This document shows positions 35,190 through 43,303 of a stretch of 64,000 nucleotides of DNA, in pieces (the stretch's first letter is position 1; the number at the start of each line of letters is the position of its first letter). The notes under the pieces were generated by a model. That model was not told the origin of the DNA. It did no database searches and saw only the letters and a list, made by a program, of their open reading frames with translations. A program made the position numbers and the translations under genes. This DNA comes from Niabella sp. (GTDB taxonomy: Bacteria > Bacteroidota > Bacteroidia > Chitinophagales > Chitinophagaceae), in the NCBI GenBank assembly GCA_017744715.1, contig JAGIAT010000007.1, forward strand, positions 62,001 to 126,000, in the 5' to 3' direction.

Positions 35190-36050
35190 TTATTCGATCA
35201 TCTTCTCAATGGGGATGATCAGGATACCTTCGGCACCGGCGGCTTTCAGATTTTCGATCACATTCCAGAAGTCCGATTCACTAATCACCGAATGTACCGA
35301 GCTCCAGTCTTTTTTGGCCAGCGGCACAATGGTGGGACTGTTAATACCCGGCAGGTATGCGCAGATCTTTTCAATGCTTTTATTGGGTGCATTCAGCATT
35401 ACGTATTTATTATACTTTGCCTTTCTTACAGAACGGATCCGGAACAGGAGTTTTTCCAGCAGTTCTTTCCGGGCCGGGCTGAGTTTTTTGCCCGAGATAA
35501 GCACGGCTTCTGATTTCAGGATGGTTTCAAACTCATACAGCTCATTGCTGAACAGGGTGCTGCCGGAGCTCACCAGGTCGCAGATGGCATCTGCCAGCCC
35601 GATCCGCGGGGCAATTTCCACGGACCCGCTGATTACATGAATATCGGCCTTGATCTTATTTTGTTTGAGCCATTTGCTCAGGATGAACGGGTAGCTGGTA
35701 GCAATCTTCATACCATCCAGGTCTTTTACAGCCAGCTTTTTCCGGGTTTTGGGCAGGGCAACGGAAAGACGGCATTTGCCATATCCCAGCCGTTCCACGA
35801 TTTCGGTGGCCTTATTTTTTTCGAGGACCACGTTCTCGCCTACAAAACCAATATCGGCTACTCCATCCTGTACATACTCAGGAATATCGTCATCCCGGAG
35901 AAACAGGATCTCCGCATCAAAATTTTCGGCATTGATCTTTAGCTGGTTGTTGCCATTGGGCACACCGATCCCGCATTCTTTTAACAGCTTTAATGAATCT
36001 TCGCTAAGCCTGCCCGACTTTTGAACCGCAATTCTTAATTTTTCCTGCAT
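35190..36050 (-). CDS. hisG: ATP phosphoribosyltransferase, long form
   Basis: 286 residues, the first and feedback-regulated step of histidine synthesis (ATP + PRPP). The catalytic domain starts KLRIAVQKSGRLSEDS and holds DIGFVGENVVLE and VISGSVEIAPRIGLADAI, here SGSVEIAPRIGLAD. The C-terminal regulatory (HisG_C, ACT-like) domain covers about 205-286, so HisZ is not needed. First gene of the operon, 21 nt after the attenuator terminator. Confidence 0.97.
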   Translation of the reverse strand: MQEKLRIAVQKSGRLSEDSLKLLKECGIGVPNGNNQLKINAENFDAEILFLRDDDIPEYVQDGVADIGFVGENVVLEKNKATEIVERLGYGKCRLSVALPKTRKKLAVKDLDGMKIATSYPFILSKWLKQNKIKADIHVISGSVEIAPRIGLADAICDLVSSGSTLFSNELYEFETILKSEAVLISGKKLSPARKELLEKLLFRIRSVRKAKYNKYVMLNAPNKSIEKICAYLPGINSPTIVPLAKKDWSSVHSVISESDFWNVIENLKAAGAEGILIIPIEKMIE

Positions 36051-36071
36051 GGTTTTTATTTTTTTTAAATA

Positions 36072-36102
36072 AAAAAGGCTTACAAATTTTGTAAGCCTTT
36101 TT
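36072..36102 (-). terminator. his operon attenuator (intrinsic terminator)
   Basis: A perfect 15-bp inverted repeat: on the minus strand AAAAAGGCTTACAAA / TTTGTAAGCCTTTTT, ending in a T-run. It stands between the leader peptide and hisG. The 5' arm GGCTTAC (36091-36097) can instead pair with GTAAGCC (36129-36135) at the leader peptide stop codon, which would prevent terminator formation. Confidence 0.9.
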
Positions 36103-36131
36103 CTATAATTTGATACATAACACCACCGGGC

Positions 36132-36182
36132 TTACATGGGTAAGTCTGCAAAATGATGATGGATATGTACTAAAATTTTCAT
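36132..36182 (-). CDS. hisL: His leader peptide (MKILVHIHHHFADLPM)
   Basis: A 16-codon reading frame with ATG at 36180-36182 and TAA at 36132-36134. Residues 6-10 are His-Ile-His-His-His. The minus strand after the His codons gives segment 1 CTTAC (36140-36144), segment 2 GTAAGCC (36129-36135), segment 3 GGCTTAC (36091-36097) and segment 4 GTAAGCC (36077-36083). Pairs 1:2 and 3:4 (terminator) exclude pair 2:3 (antiterminator). A ribosome stalled at His codons covers segment 1 and frees 2:3, so the operon is read when charged tRNA-His is scarce. Mechanism by analogy to enteric his attenuation. Confidence 0.88.
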   Translation of the reverse strand: MKILVHIHHHFADLPM

Positions 36183-36189
36183 TGCGGTG

Positions 36190-36197
36190 CAAATATA
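36190..36197 (-). promoter_or_regulatory. -7 element of the his operon
   Basis: TATATTTG on the minus strand, 7 nt before the leader peptide ATG, fits TAnnTTTG. If used, the leader transcript would begin at or a few bases before the ATG, with almost no ribosome binding site. No -33 TTTG at the right distance. Confidence 0.45.
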
Positions 36198-36298
36198 TAT
36201 GAAAATTGTGATTTCCCACTTTTTTGGTAGAAAATTTTGAGCAGAGAAATTCAGCTGCAGCAGAAAATGCCCTATCTTTAAATTTTTAAAAAGGATAC

Positions 36299-37066
36299 AT
36301 GTTACAACTTACCAAGCCCCTTGCTTTTATTGATCTGGAGACCACAGGCGTGAACCTGGGTTCCGACCGCATTGTAGAAATTGCCATTGTGAAAATCCTG
36401 CCCGACGGAACACGGAATGTAAAAAGAAAACTGATCAACCCGGAGATGCCCATTCCCAAAGCCAATACGGAGATACACGGGATTACCGATGAAATGGTAA
36501 AGGATGCGCCCACATTTGCGCAGGTGGCCCAGGAGTTGAAACAGGTGCTGGATGGTTGTGACCTTGCAGGCTACAACTCTAACCGTTTTGACGTGCCCCT
36601 GCTGGTGGAAGAATTTTTACGTGCAGGAGTTGATTTTGATATGCGGGGACGTAAGCTGGTAGATGTACAGAATATTTTTCATAAGATGGAGCAACGTACC
36701 CTGGCGGCTGCTTACCGGTTTTATTGCGATAAAGTGCTGGACGGAGCCCATTCGGCCGAGGCGGATGCTTCTGCCACACACGAGGTGCTGATCGCCCAGA
36801 TTGCCCGGTACCCCGAATTGGGAACTTCGGTAGAATCGATCAATAAAGCCATCGGAGAAGAAGTGATTGTAGATTTTGCACGCCGGTTTGTTATGGACAA
36901 TGGTGTAGAGGTTTTCAACTTCGGAAAATACAAGGGGAAATCGGTTGCGGATGTTCTGAAGGCGGAGCCTCAGTATTACGATTGGATGATGAAGGGCGAC
37001 TTCCCGCAGCACACCAAGCAAAAACTGACAGAGATATTTACCCGCAGCAAACTGAAAAAAAACTAG
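36299..37066 (+). CDS. DnaQ-like 3'-5' exonuclease
   Basis: 255 residues. DEDDh exonuclease: Asp12 and Glu14 in FIDLETTG, GYNSNRFDVPLLVEEF (second Asp), and HSAEADASATHEVL (His and Asp). From about residue 205, FNFGKYKGKSVADVLKAEP, seen here as FGKYKGKSVADVL, resembles the small DUF3820 domain found after such exonucleases. It may proofread DNA synthesis or process DNA ends; the replicative epsilon subunit role is not certain. Upstream, TATCTTTA is close to a -7 element. Confidence 0.9.
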   Translation: MLQLTKPLAFIDLETTGVNLGSDRIVEIAIVKILPDGTRNVKRKLINPEMPIPKANTEIHGITDEMVKDAPTFAQVAQELKQVLDGCDLAGYNSNRFDVPLLVEEFLRAGVDFDMRGRKLVDVQNIFHKMEQRTLAAAYRFYCDKVLDGAHSAEADASATHEVLIAQIARYPELGTSVESINKAIGEEVIVDFARRFVMDNGVEVFNFGKYKGKSVADVLKAEPQYYDWMMKGDFPQHTKQKLTEIFTRSKLKKN

Positions 37067-37111
37067 ACCTGGTAAAAGGTCTTTCATGTTATTACTGAAT
37101 GAAGGGACAGC

Positions 37112-37852
37112 GTGGATAAAGTTGTTATTATACCCACATATAATGAAAAGGAGAATGTAGCCCGGATCATTGAGGCCGTAATGGACCTTGAGGGCCACTT
37201 TCATGTGTTGATTGTGGATGATGGTTCCCCCGATGGAACGGCAGATATTGTAAAGGCATTACAGGAACCCTATAACGGACGGCTGTTCCTGGAGGAACGT
37301 CGCGGGAAACTGGGGCTGGGCACGGCCTATATTCATGGGTTTAAATGGAGTTTGAACAGAGGATACCAGTTTGTATTTGAAATGGACGCCGACTTTTCGC
37401 ACAACCCCAAAGATCTGGTTCGTTTGCATCAGGCTTGTGTGGAAGGGGCCGATCTGGCCATCGGAAGCCGGTATGTAAAAGGCGGAGGCATTGTAAACTG
37501 GCCTGCGGACCGGGTATTCATTTCAAAAGGCGGCTCGTTATATACGCGCATGATCACCTGGATGCCGGTAAAAGATCCCACGGCCGGGTTTATGTGCTAT
37601 ACCGCAAAAGTGCTGCGCGCCATAAATTTTGACAATATCAGCTTTGTAGGATATGCCTTCCAGATCGAAATGAAATATGCTACCTGGAAGCTTGGTTTTA
37701 AGATAAAAGAAGTACCGATCATTTTCCAGGACCGTACAGAGGGACAATCAAAGATGAGCAAGGGTATTTTGAAGGAGGGCATACTGGGTGTATTGAACCT
37801 GCGCTGGCAAAGCCTGTTTAAGAATTACAGGAACAGGGTTTCAAATAATTGA
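37112..37852 (+). CDS. GT2 polyprenyl-phosphate mannosyltransferase-like
   Basis: 246 residues with a GTG start (VDKVVIIPTYNEKEN). Family 2 glycosyltransferase of the dolichol-phosphate mannose synthase type: IVDDGSPDGTADIV, the nucleotide-sugar DxD in EMDADFSHNP, AIGSRYVKGGGIVNW, and the C-terminal RTEGQSKMSKGI. No C-terminal membrane helices, so a soluble or peripheral form. It would charge a polyprenyl phosphate with a sugar for use by membrane GT-C enzymes such as the DUF2723 protein (inferred). Confidence 0.92.
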   Translation: MDKVVIIPTYNEKENVARIIEAVMDLEGHFHVLIVDDGSPDGTADIVKALQEPYNGRLFLEERRGKLGLGTAYIHGFKWSLNRGYQFVFEMDADFSHNPKDLVRLHQACVEGADLAIGSRYVKGGGIVNWPADRVFISKGGSLYTRMITWMPVKDPTAGFMCYTAKVLRAINFDNISFVGYAFQIEMKYATWKLGFKIKEVPIIFQDRTEGQSKMSKGILKEGILGVLNLRWQSLFKNYRNRVSNN

Positions 37853-37864
37853 TGCAATATAAGT

Positions 37865-38320
37865 ATGTATAGTAAACAGGAGGCCGCTTTAATTAAGAAG
37901 GAATTCTGGACCTCATTGGGTATGTATCTGAAGCCGGTTCTAAACGCCCATGGCCAAAAGATAAACTGGGTCAACTATAAAACGGGAATCAAGCATATTT
38001 ATTTCAGAACGGATGTAACCAAGAAGGTGGCTACCGTAGCCATTGAGCTTACGCACCCGGCGGCTTTGGACCGGTTGATGGCGCTGGAAAAACTGGTATC
38101 ACTAAAGCCGGTTTTTTCAGAAATGGTAGATGGCGAATGGGCATGGCAGGAAACGGTTTATGACGAAGCGGGCCAGCCTATTTCCCGGGTCCTTATCCAG
38201 AAAGAAGGCGTGAATATTTTTAATAAGAACGACTGGCCGGCAATCATTTCTTTTTTAAAACAGCATTTAATGGCACTGGATGCGTTCTGGCAGATGGCCA
38301 GGGATTATTTTGAGGAATGA
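37865..38320 (+). CDS. DUF4268 domain protein
   Basis: 151 residues. The pattern KKEFWTSLGMYLKPVLN, then IYFRTDVTKKVATVAIELTHP, here FRTDVTKKVATVAIEL, and the Trp-rich end WPAIISFLKQHLMALDAFW, here FLKQHLMALDAFW, fits DUF4268, often found with endonuclease-like domains but standing alone here. The catalytic status is unknown. It starts 12 nt after the glycosyltransferase. Confidence 0.82.
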   Translation: MYSKQEAALIKKEFWTSLGMYLKPVLNAHGQKINWVNYKTGIKHIYFRTDVTKKVATVAIELTHPAALDRLMALEKLVSLKPVFSEMVDGEWAWQETVYDEAGQPISRVLIQKEGVNIFNKNDWPAIISFLKQHLMALDAFWQMARDYFEE

Positions 38321-38376
38321 TCCGGTTGCGCATCGCCAAACGATGCAAACTGAAGAAGATATTTAAAACGGAGTCA

Positions 38377-39288
38377 ATGAAACAATTAACGATGAGCTTG
38401 CTGGCTGTTTTAATGCTGCATGCAATGACCAATGCCCAACAGGAAATTCCTTTATATACAACTGTTCCCAACAGCATACCTGCCGAAAACCTGGAAAAAT
38501 CGGTAACAGGTGCCGATGGTATTACGCGCGTCAGCAACGTATCGGAGCCTTCCATAGCCGTGTATAAAGCCGAAGGAGGCTCCGGAAAACATCCGGCCGT
38601 GATCATCTGCCCCGGTGGCGGGTATTCGATCCTGGCTATTAGTCATGAGGGCATGGATGTGGCCCGGGCGTTTAACGACATGGGCATAACCGCATTCGTG
38701 TTAAAATATCGCTTACCGGACGATCGCATTATGACCGATAAATCGATTGGTCCGCTGCAGGATGCAGAGCGCGCCATACAATGGGTGCGCGAACATGCCG
38801 CCGAATACAATGTAAACCCGCATAAGATCGGGATCATGGGGTTCTCTGCAGGAGGGCATTTGGCATCCACGCTTTCTACGCATTATATGGAGGCGGTGAT
38901 ACCCAATCGCGGGAAAACCGCATTACGTCCGGATTTTTCAATACTCATCTACCCGGTGATCAGCTTTAGCGACAGCCTGGGCCACCGGGGCAGCCGGGAG
39001 CGGCTGATCGGGAAAACGCCAACAACGGCAGCCATTCAAAAATATTCGAATGAACTCCGGGTAAATAAAAAAACACCTCCGGCTTTTCTGGTGCATGCAA
39101 AGGACGACCGTACGGTACCCTGGCAAAACAGTGCGCTCTATTATGAAGCGTTATTAAAAAATAAGGTACCGGCCCGGGTGTTTTATTATGAGAAAGGCGG
39201 TCATGGATTTGGAATGCGCAATAAAACATCGGATGTGAAATGGATGGATGTATTAAAGAAATGGCTGGAGGAGCAGCATATTCTTTAA
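38377..39288 (+). CDS. Exported alpha/beta hydrolase, esterase (BD-FAE/acetylxylan esterase-like)
   Basis: 303 residues from the ATG at 38377 with a signal peptide (MKQLTMSLLAVLMLHAMTNAQ). Alpha/beta hydrolase: oxyanion motif ICPGGGY, nucleophile Ser in MGFSAGGHLAS, Asp in VHAKDDRTVP and His in EKGGHGFGM. The ProGly-rich layout and export suggest deacetylation or deferuloylation of plant polysaccharide, matching the arabinan-type enzymes in the window. Substrate not determined. Confidence 0.88.
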   Translation: MKQLTMSLLAVLMLHAMTNAQQEIPLYTTVPNSIPAENLEKSVTGADGITRVSNVSEPSIAVYKAEGGSGKHPAVIICPGGGYSILAISHEGMDVARAFNDMGITAFVLKYRLPDDRIMTDKSIGPLQDAERAIQWVREHAAEYNVNPHKIGIMGFSAGGHLASTLSTHYMEAVIPNRGKTALRPDFSILIYPVISFSDSLGHRGSRERLIGKTPTTAAIQKYSNELRVNKKTPPAFLVHAKDDRTVPWQNSALYYEALLKNKVPARVFYYEKGGHGFGMRNKTSDVKWMDVLKKWLEEQHIL

Positions 39289-39375
39289 AAGCCTGCGGAG
39301 TTCCCGGCCCGTAGATAAACAAATTGTTGTAACTTAGAAGGACGGCTACTGCCGCTACCTGTTTAAACGGTCGCC

Positions 39376-40044
39376 ATGAAATATCCTGTAAAAATAAGGT
39401 CCATTGCGCATGTGACCCATGATGTGTTGCAGATACGGGTAAACAAACCCGAAGCATTGGTTTATACGCCCGGACAAGCCACTGAGGTCTTTATCGACCG
39501 CGCGGGATGGCTGGAGGAAGGCCGGCCGTTCACCTTTACTTCGTTGCCTGATGATGATTACCTGGAATTTACCATAAAAACATACCCGGAGCGAAAAGGC
39601 GTTACGGCAGAACTGTTGCATCTGCAAGCCGGTGATGGCCTGTTACTGAATGATGTTTTTGGTGAAATAGCCTATAAGGGAACGGGAATATTTATTGCGG
39701 GCGGTGCGGGGCTTACGCCTTTTCTTGCCATTTTGCGCCAGCTGCAAAAGGAGCACCGTATCGGAAATAACCAGCTGCTTTTTGCCAATAAAAGGAAAGC
39801 CGATATTATACATGAAACGGAATTACGCCAGCTGCTTGGATCCCGGTTTGTAAATATATTATCGGATGAAACCGTTTCCGGGTACGAGCATGGTTATATT
39901 TCCGGGGAGCTGCTGCAAAAAATGATCCCGGACCAGGAAACGTATGTGTATTTATGTGGCCCGCCTCCTATGATGGAGGCCGTGGAGCGGGAATTGGCGG
40001 CACTTAAGATTGATCCGGCACGCATAGTGAAGGAAGGATTCTAA
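39376..40044 (+). CDS. FAD/NAD-binding ferredoxin reductase-like protein
   Basis: 222 residues. Flavin domain with GRPFTFTSLP (R-x-[YF]-[ST] motif) and YTPGQATEVFI, then the NAD(P) domain with IFIAGGAGLTPFLAIL and YLCGPPPMMEAV. The short length and absent iron-sulfur domain fit flavodoxin/ferredoxin reductase-like proteins that pass electrons from NAD(P)H to a partner. Partner unknown. No signal peptide. Confidence 0.88.
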   Translation: MKYPVKIRSIAHVTHDVLQIRVNKPEALVYTPGQATEVFIDRAGWLEEGRPFTFTSLPDDDYLEFTIKTYPERKGVTAELLHLQAGDGLLLNDVFGEIAYKGTGIFIAGGAGLTPFLAILRQLQKEHRIGNNQLLFANKRKADIIHETELRQLLGSRFVNILSDETVSGYEHGYISGELLQKMIPDQETYVYLCGPPPMMEAVERELAALKIDPARIVKEGF

Positions 40045-40132
40045 CCTGGTGCGGTTATAGCTGTTCAGATATTGTTTATATGATCACCACCGGATATTGT
40101 ACACGAACAAAGATGATTTTTAAGCCTGGATT

Positions 40133-41044
40133 ATGAAACGAAATTTAATGCTTTGCGGACTGCTTTTCATACAACTGATACTGGTGGCCCAACAGCCGGC
40201 AACACCCCTGGTTGATTCGTTGGGGATTATTGCAAAAGATGCGGTACTGCAAAAGATCAGCTCCCGGTTCTCCTTTACAGAAGGGCCTGTGGCGGATAAA
40301 GCCGGAAATATTTATTTTACGGATCAACCCAATGACCGGATATGGCGTTACAACCTCGACGGAACGCTTACCGAATTTATGTCCGCTGCCGGCCGTTCCA
40401 ATGGCCTGGATATGGATGCAAAGGGAAATATCATCGCCTGTGCCGATGCTCAAAATGAACTTTGGTCTATTACACCGTCTGGAAAAGTTACGGTGCTGCT
40501 GGGCAGGGTTAACGGCAAAAGGCTGAATGGCCCCAATGATCTTTGGATTGATAAAAAAGGAGGCATTTACTTTACGGACCCGTTTTACCTGCGAACGTAC
40601 TGGACGCGTACGGAGCAGGAGATTCCGCAGCAGAAGGTTTATTACCTGCCTCCAGGGGCTCAGCAACCGGTTGTCGTTACCGATGAGCTGGTGAAGCCCA
40701 ACGGCATTGTAGGAGATGGCAACCTACTTTTTGTAGCGGATATAAAAGACAACAAGATCTACCGGTTTCGGATTCGCAAGAACGGTTTCCTGGCCGATAA
40801 AACAGTGTTTGCCTCCCAGGGCGCAGATGGAATTACACTGGATGAGAAAGGGAATCTCTATCTCTGTGGCAACGGCGTAACCGTGTTTGACCCACAGGGC
40901 CGCCGGATTGCTTATATCCCTGTTCCGGAGAAATGGACGGCCAATATTTGTTTTGGAGGAAAGCACCGCAACCTGCTTTTTATGACCGCAGGAACCAGTA
41001 TTTATACCCTGCAGATGCGGGTAAGGGGTGTAAAAAAGTTTTAA
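40133..41044 (+). CDS. Exported SMP-30/gluconolactonase-like protein
   Basis: 303 residues with a signal peptide (MKRNLMLCGLLFIQLILVAQ). Six-bladed beta-propeller of the SMP-30/LRE family: FTEGPVADKAGNIYFTD (Glu metal ligand), GRSNGLDMDAKGNII, LNGPNDLWIDKKGGIYFTDP, seen here as NGPNDLW and GGIYFTDP, and ADGITLDEKGNLYL. Such proteins hydrolyse sugar lactones with a divalent metal. The C-terminal VRGVKKF is unremarkable. Periplasmic sugar oxidation is a fair guess. Confidence 0.9.
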   Translation: MKRNLMLCGLLFIQLILVAQQPATPLVDSLGIIAKDAVLQKISSRFSFTEGPVADKAGNIYFTDQPNDRIWRYNLDGTLTEFMSAAGRSNGLDMDAKGNIIACADAQNELWSITPSGKVTVLLGRVNGKRLNGPNDLWIDKKGGIYFTDPFYLRTYWTRTEQEIPQQKVYYLPPGAQQPVVVTDELVKPNGIVGDGNLLFVADIKDNKIYRFRIRKNGFLADKTVFASQGADGITLDEKGNLYLCGNGVTVFDPQGRRIAYIPVPEKWTANICFGGKHRNLLFMTAGTSIYTLQMRVRGVKKF

Positions 41045-41155
41045 CGCGGCTGCAAAAAAATAGGGCGCCGTTGTCTTCCGTTACGGAATGCCGGTGCAAG
41101 GGGTTCCCGTGCCGGTATGTTTACAGCCGGTACCACATTGGTAAATTGTTTTTCA

Positions 41156-41527
41156 TTACTTTTTTCTGACCACCAGCAGCCAGTCGTTTTCCAGCAACAG
41201 GTATCCATAGTCGTAACAAAAAAAGTACGTATGCCCCTTTTGGGTTTGATACTGGTTGGTCATGTATTTAAACTGGAATCCGGCCATTCTTAATTTATCG
41301 CGATGTATCGCGATTGTTTTTTCTGTTTGTTTTAATTGTTCCTGCAGTATTTTCCGGTTTTTTCGAAGAATGGCATTGATATTCCGGATCAGTTTCTCGG
41401 GCCCGCTTTTCATTGAGTTATTGTGTTGATTGCGGCAGAAATCGTCACAGAACTTTTTATCAGCTCTCCCTCTAATTGGTTTTTGGCAGGAAAGGCATAA
41501 TTTTCCTGAGGTGTTGGTGTTTGGCAT
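41156..41527 (-). CDS. Small zinc-ribbon protein with coiled coil
   Basis: 123 residues from the ATG at 41527. An N-terminal treble-clef/zinc ribbon CLSCQKPIRGRADKKFCDDFC, seen as CLSC and CDDFC, gives four Cys ligands. A Lys-rich helix (about 50-80, KILQEQLKQTEKTIAIHR) and a Tyr-rich end follow (YFFCYDYGYLLLEN). I know no function; the ribbon suggests nucleic-acid binding. It is divergent from ssb across a region with a 30-bp palindrome. Confidence 0.78.
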   Translation of the reverse strand: MPNTNTSGKLCLSCQKPIRGRADKKFCDDFCRNQHNNSMKSGPEKLIRNINAILRKNRKILQEQLKQTEKTIAIHRDKLRMAGFQFKYMTNQYQTQKGHTYFFCYDYGYLLLENDWLLVVRKK

Positions 41528-41555
41528 AATGACTTGATTTACCTTATACAATATA

Positions 41556-41563
41556 CAAAATTA
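41556..41563 (-). promoter_or_regulatory. -7 element of the zinc-ribbon gene
   Basis: TAATTTTG on the minus strand, 29 nt before the start codon, fits TAnnTTTG. The palindrome at 41592-41621 lies just upstream of where the -33 element would be. Confidence 0.45.
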
Positions 41564-41591
41564 TTCTGTTATAAGTGTTTGTAAACGCTTA

Positions 41592-41621
41592 TAAACGTTT
41601 ACTTACGTAAGTAAACGTTTA
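41592..41621. promoter_or_regulatory. Perfect 30-bp palindrome, probable operator
   Basis: TAAACGTTTACTTAC and its exact complement GTAAGTAAACGTTTA meet at 41606/41607. Two further copies of the half-site GTAAACGYTT or ATAAACGTTT lie at 41581-41590 and 41591-41600. The site is between the divergent zinc-ribbon and ssb genes. There is no T-run, so it is not a terminator. Confidence 0.65.
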
Positions 41622-41736
41622 ATAACCGGATAATGCTTCCGAAGAAACGCATCTTTGGGTTGTTGAATCCGATAGCGCTGTCGGTTCAACCGGAATAACC
41701 AATATGATCATCGCCGAAAGGCCTAAAACCAATGTT

Positions 41737-42093
41737 ATGTACACAATCAAAAACAAAGTTCAACTGATCGGTCATTTAGGCAATGCACCGGAAGTAAAAG
41801 CCATTGCCAGCGGGAAAAAAATGGCCCGTTTTAGTCTGGCCACCAATGAGAGTTATAAAAACACCAAAGGCGAAAAAGTAACCGAAACGCAATGGCATAA
41901 CCTGGTAGTCTGGGGCAAGCTTGCAGATATTGCGGCAAAATACCTGGAAAAGGGGCGGGAGGTTGCTGTTGAAGGAAAGCTGGTCAACCGTCAATACGAG
42001 GACAAAAATGGCCAAAAGCGTTATTACGCAGAAATACAGGTACAGGAATTACTGCTCCTGTCTGGCGGTCAACGGAGTACCGTAGCACCGTAA
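41737..42093 (+). CDS. ssb: Single-stranded DNA-binding protein
   Basis: 118 residues from the ATG at 41737 (MYTIKNKVQLIGHLG); an earlier ATG at 41704 would add residues unlike the family. OB fold: IGHLGNAPEVK, ARFSLATNESYKNTKGE, TQWHNLVVWGKLADIAAKYL, here WHNLVVWGKLAD, and GREVAVEGKL. It lacks the acidic C-terminal tip (DDDIPF) that recruits partners in the main SSB and ends TVAP, so it is likely a second, specialised paralogue. Confidence 0.92.
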   Translation: MYTIKNKVQLIGHLGNAPEVKAIASGKKMARFSLATNESYKNTKGEKVTETQWHNLVVWGKLADIAAKYLEKGREVAVEGKLVNRQYEDKNGQKRYYAEIQVQELLLLSGGQRSTVAP

Positions 42094-42136
42094 AATTGCA
42101 GTGTAACACCTTAGAAAAGCGCCGTTGCTAACCACA

Positions 42137-42166
42137 GGGTTGCCCTCTGTCCGGCAGCCCTTTTTT
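42137..42166 (+). terminator. Terminator of ssb
   Basis: GGGTTGCC / GGCAGCCC (one G-U pair) with an 8-nt loop, followed by TTTTTT, 44 nt after the ssb stop. Confidence 0.8.
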
Positions 42167-42321
42167 ATGCCGGGTGTTTGAAGAAATACCCGGAAGATGC
42201 AGTACCGGTTGACAGCCTTCACTGTACGGCTATGCTTTATAGTTAGCGTTCTTCAAAAGAACAATAAAAGTTTATGCCCGGAATTGCGGGTACGAAGCTG
42301 TAACGCCTTTAATAATTGCTC

Positions 42322-42329
42322 TATCTTTG
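42322..42329 (+). promoter_or_regulatory. -7 element of the META lipoprotein gene
   Basis: TATCTTTG, 40 nt before the start codon, is a perfect TAnnTTTG. No -33 TTTG at 19-21 nt. Confidence 0.5.
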
Positions 42330-42369
42330 TATTGCTCAAATATTCCTGTGAACTTTAAAACCTGTTATC

Positions 42370-43161
42370 ATGAGAAAAGCAATTTTCATTTTTGCAGCAC
42401 TCGGCACCATCACTCTTCTTGCATGTAATACGTCAAAACGACCGGCAGCCGGAGCAACCTCCGGTAACGAGGCCATCCTGGAACAAAGATGGAAGCTGAC
42501 GGAACTGGCGGGTAAACCGGTGCCGGATCAGATCAATCACAAAGAACCATTTTTACAATTGCAAAGCAGTGACTCGAGGTTTAGTGCCTCAGCAGGCTGT
42601 AATGGCCTGGGTGGAACCTTTACGCTGCAAGACAATGGCCGGGTTCGTTTCAGACTTGGACCGTCCACGTTAATGGCCTGCGAGCATATGGAAATGGAGC
42701 AAGGACTGATAAAGGCGCTGGAGTCTGCAGATAACTATACGATCCGGAACAATGAGCTTTCGCTCAATAAGGCAAGAATGGCGCCCTTGGCGCGTTTCAG
42801 GGCTGTAACAAACAACGGGGAAAGCAGTGCTTTAAACGGTACCTGGGAACTCAATTATATATCCGGCTCGCGGATTGCGTTTGAAGGTTTGTATCCCCGT
42901 AAACGCCCTACCATTGTTTTTGACCTGCCGCAAACCACGGCCAGCGGAAATAGCGGTTGTAACCGTTACACCCTCTCTTTTTCTATAAATGATCATTCGA
43001 TCCGGTTTAAAGAACCGGCGAGCACAAAAATGTATTGTGAAGGCGCCGGAGAAGCTACCTTCTTTAATACCCTGAAAACCGTTACCAAGTACGATATCAC
43101 GGGGAATACGCTGCACCTTATTATGGGTGATATAGCAGTGATGCGGTTTGAACGGAAGTAG
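42370..43161 (+). CDS. Lipoprotein with two META/HslJ domains
   Basis: 263 residues. The lipoprotein signal MRKAIFIFAALGTITLLACN ends at Cys19. Two META-domain repeats follow: the first (about 38-145) has RWKLTELAGKPV, SASAGCNGLGGTF and LMACEHMEMEQGL; the second (about 152-263) has GTWELNYISG, SGNSGCNRYTLSF and KMYCEGAGEATFF. META domains occur in HslJ, linked to heat and novobiocin resistance. Envelope-anchored; precise role unknown. Confidence 0.88.
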   Translation: MRKAIFIFAALGTITLLACNTSKRPAAGATSGNEAILEQRWKLTELAGKPVPDQINHKEPFLQLQSSDSRFSASAGCNGLGGTFTLQDNGRVRFRLGPSTLMACEHMEMEQGLIKALESADNYTIRNNELSLNKARMAPLARFRAVTNNGESSALNGTWELNYISGSRIAFEGLYPRKRPTIVFDLPQTTASGNSGCNRYTLSFSINDHSIRFKEPASTKMYCEGAGEATFFNTLKTVTKYDITGNTLHLIMGDIAVMRFERK

Positions 43162-43303
43162 ATTTTATATAAGCGATCAATGGTGATCAGGATAGCTCCA
43201 ACACCGGGTTGTACCTGCTTATTGCACTGATCATAACAGGCCTTATCCTATGCCTGTTTATAAAGTGATCCGGAAATACAGGGGTATTGGTTAACCATAA
43301 CGT

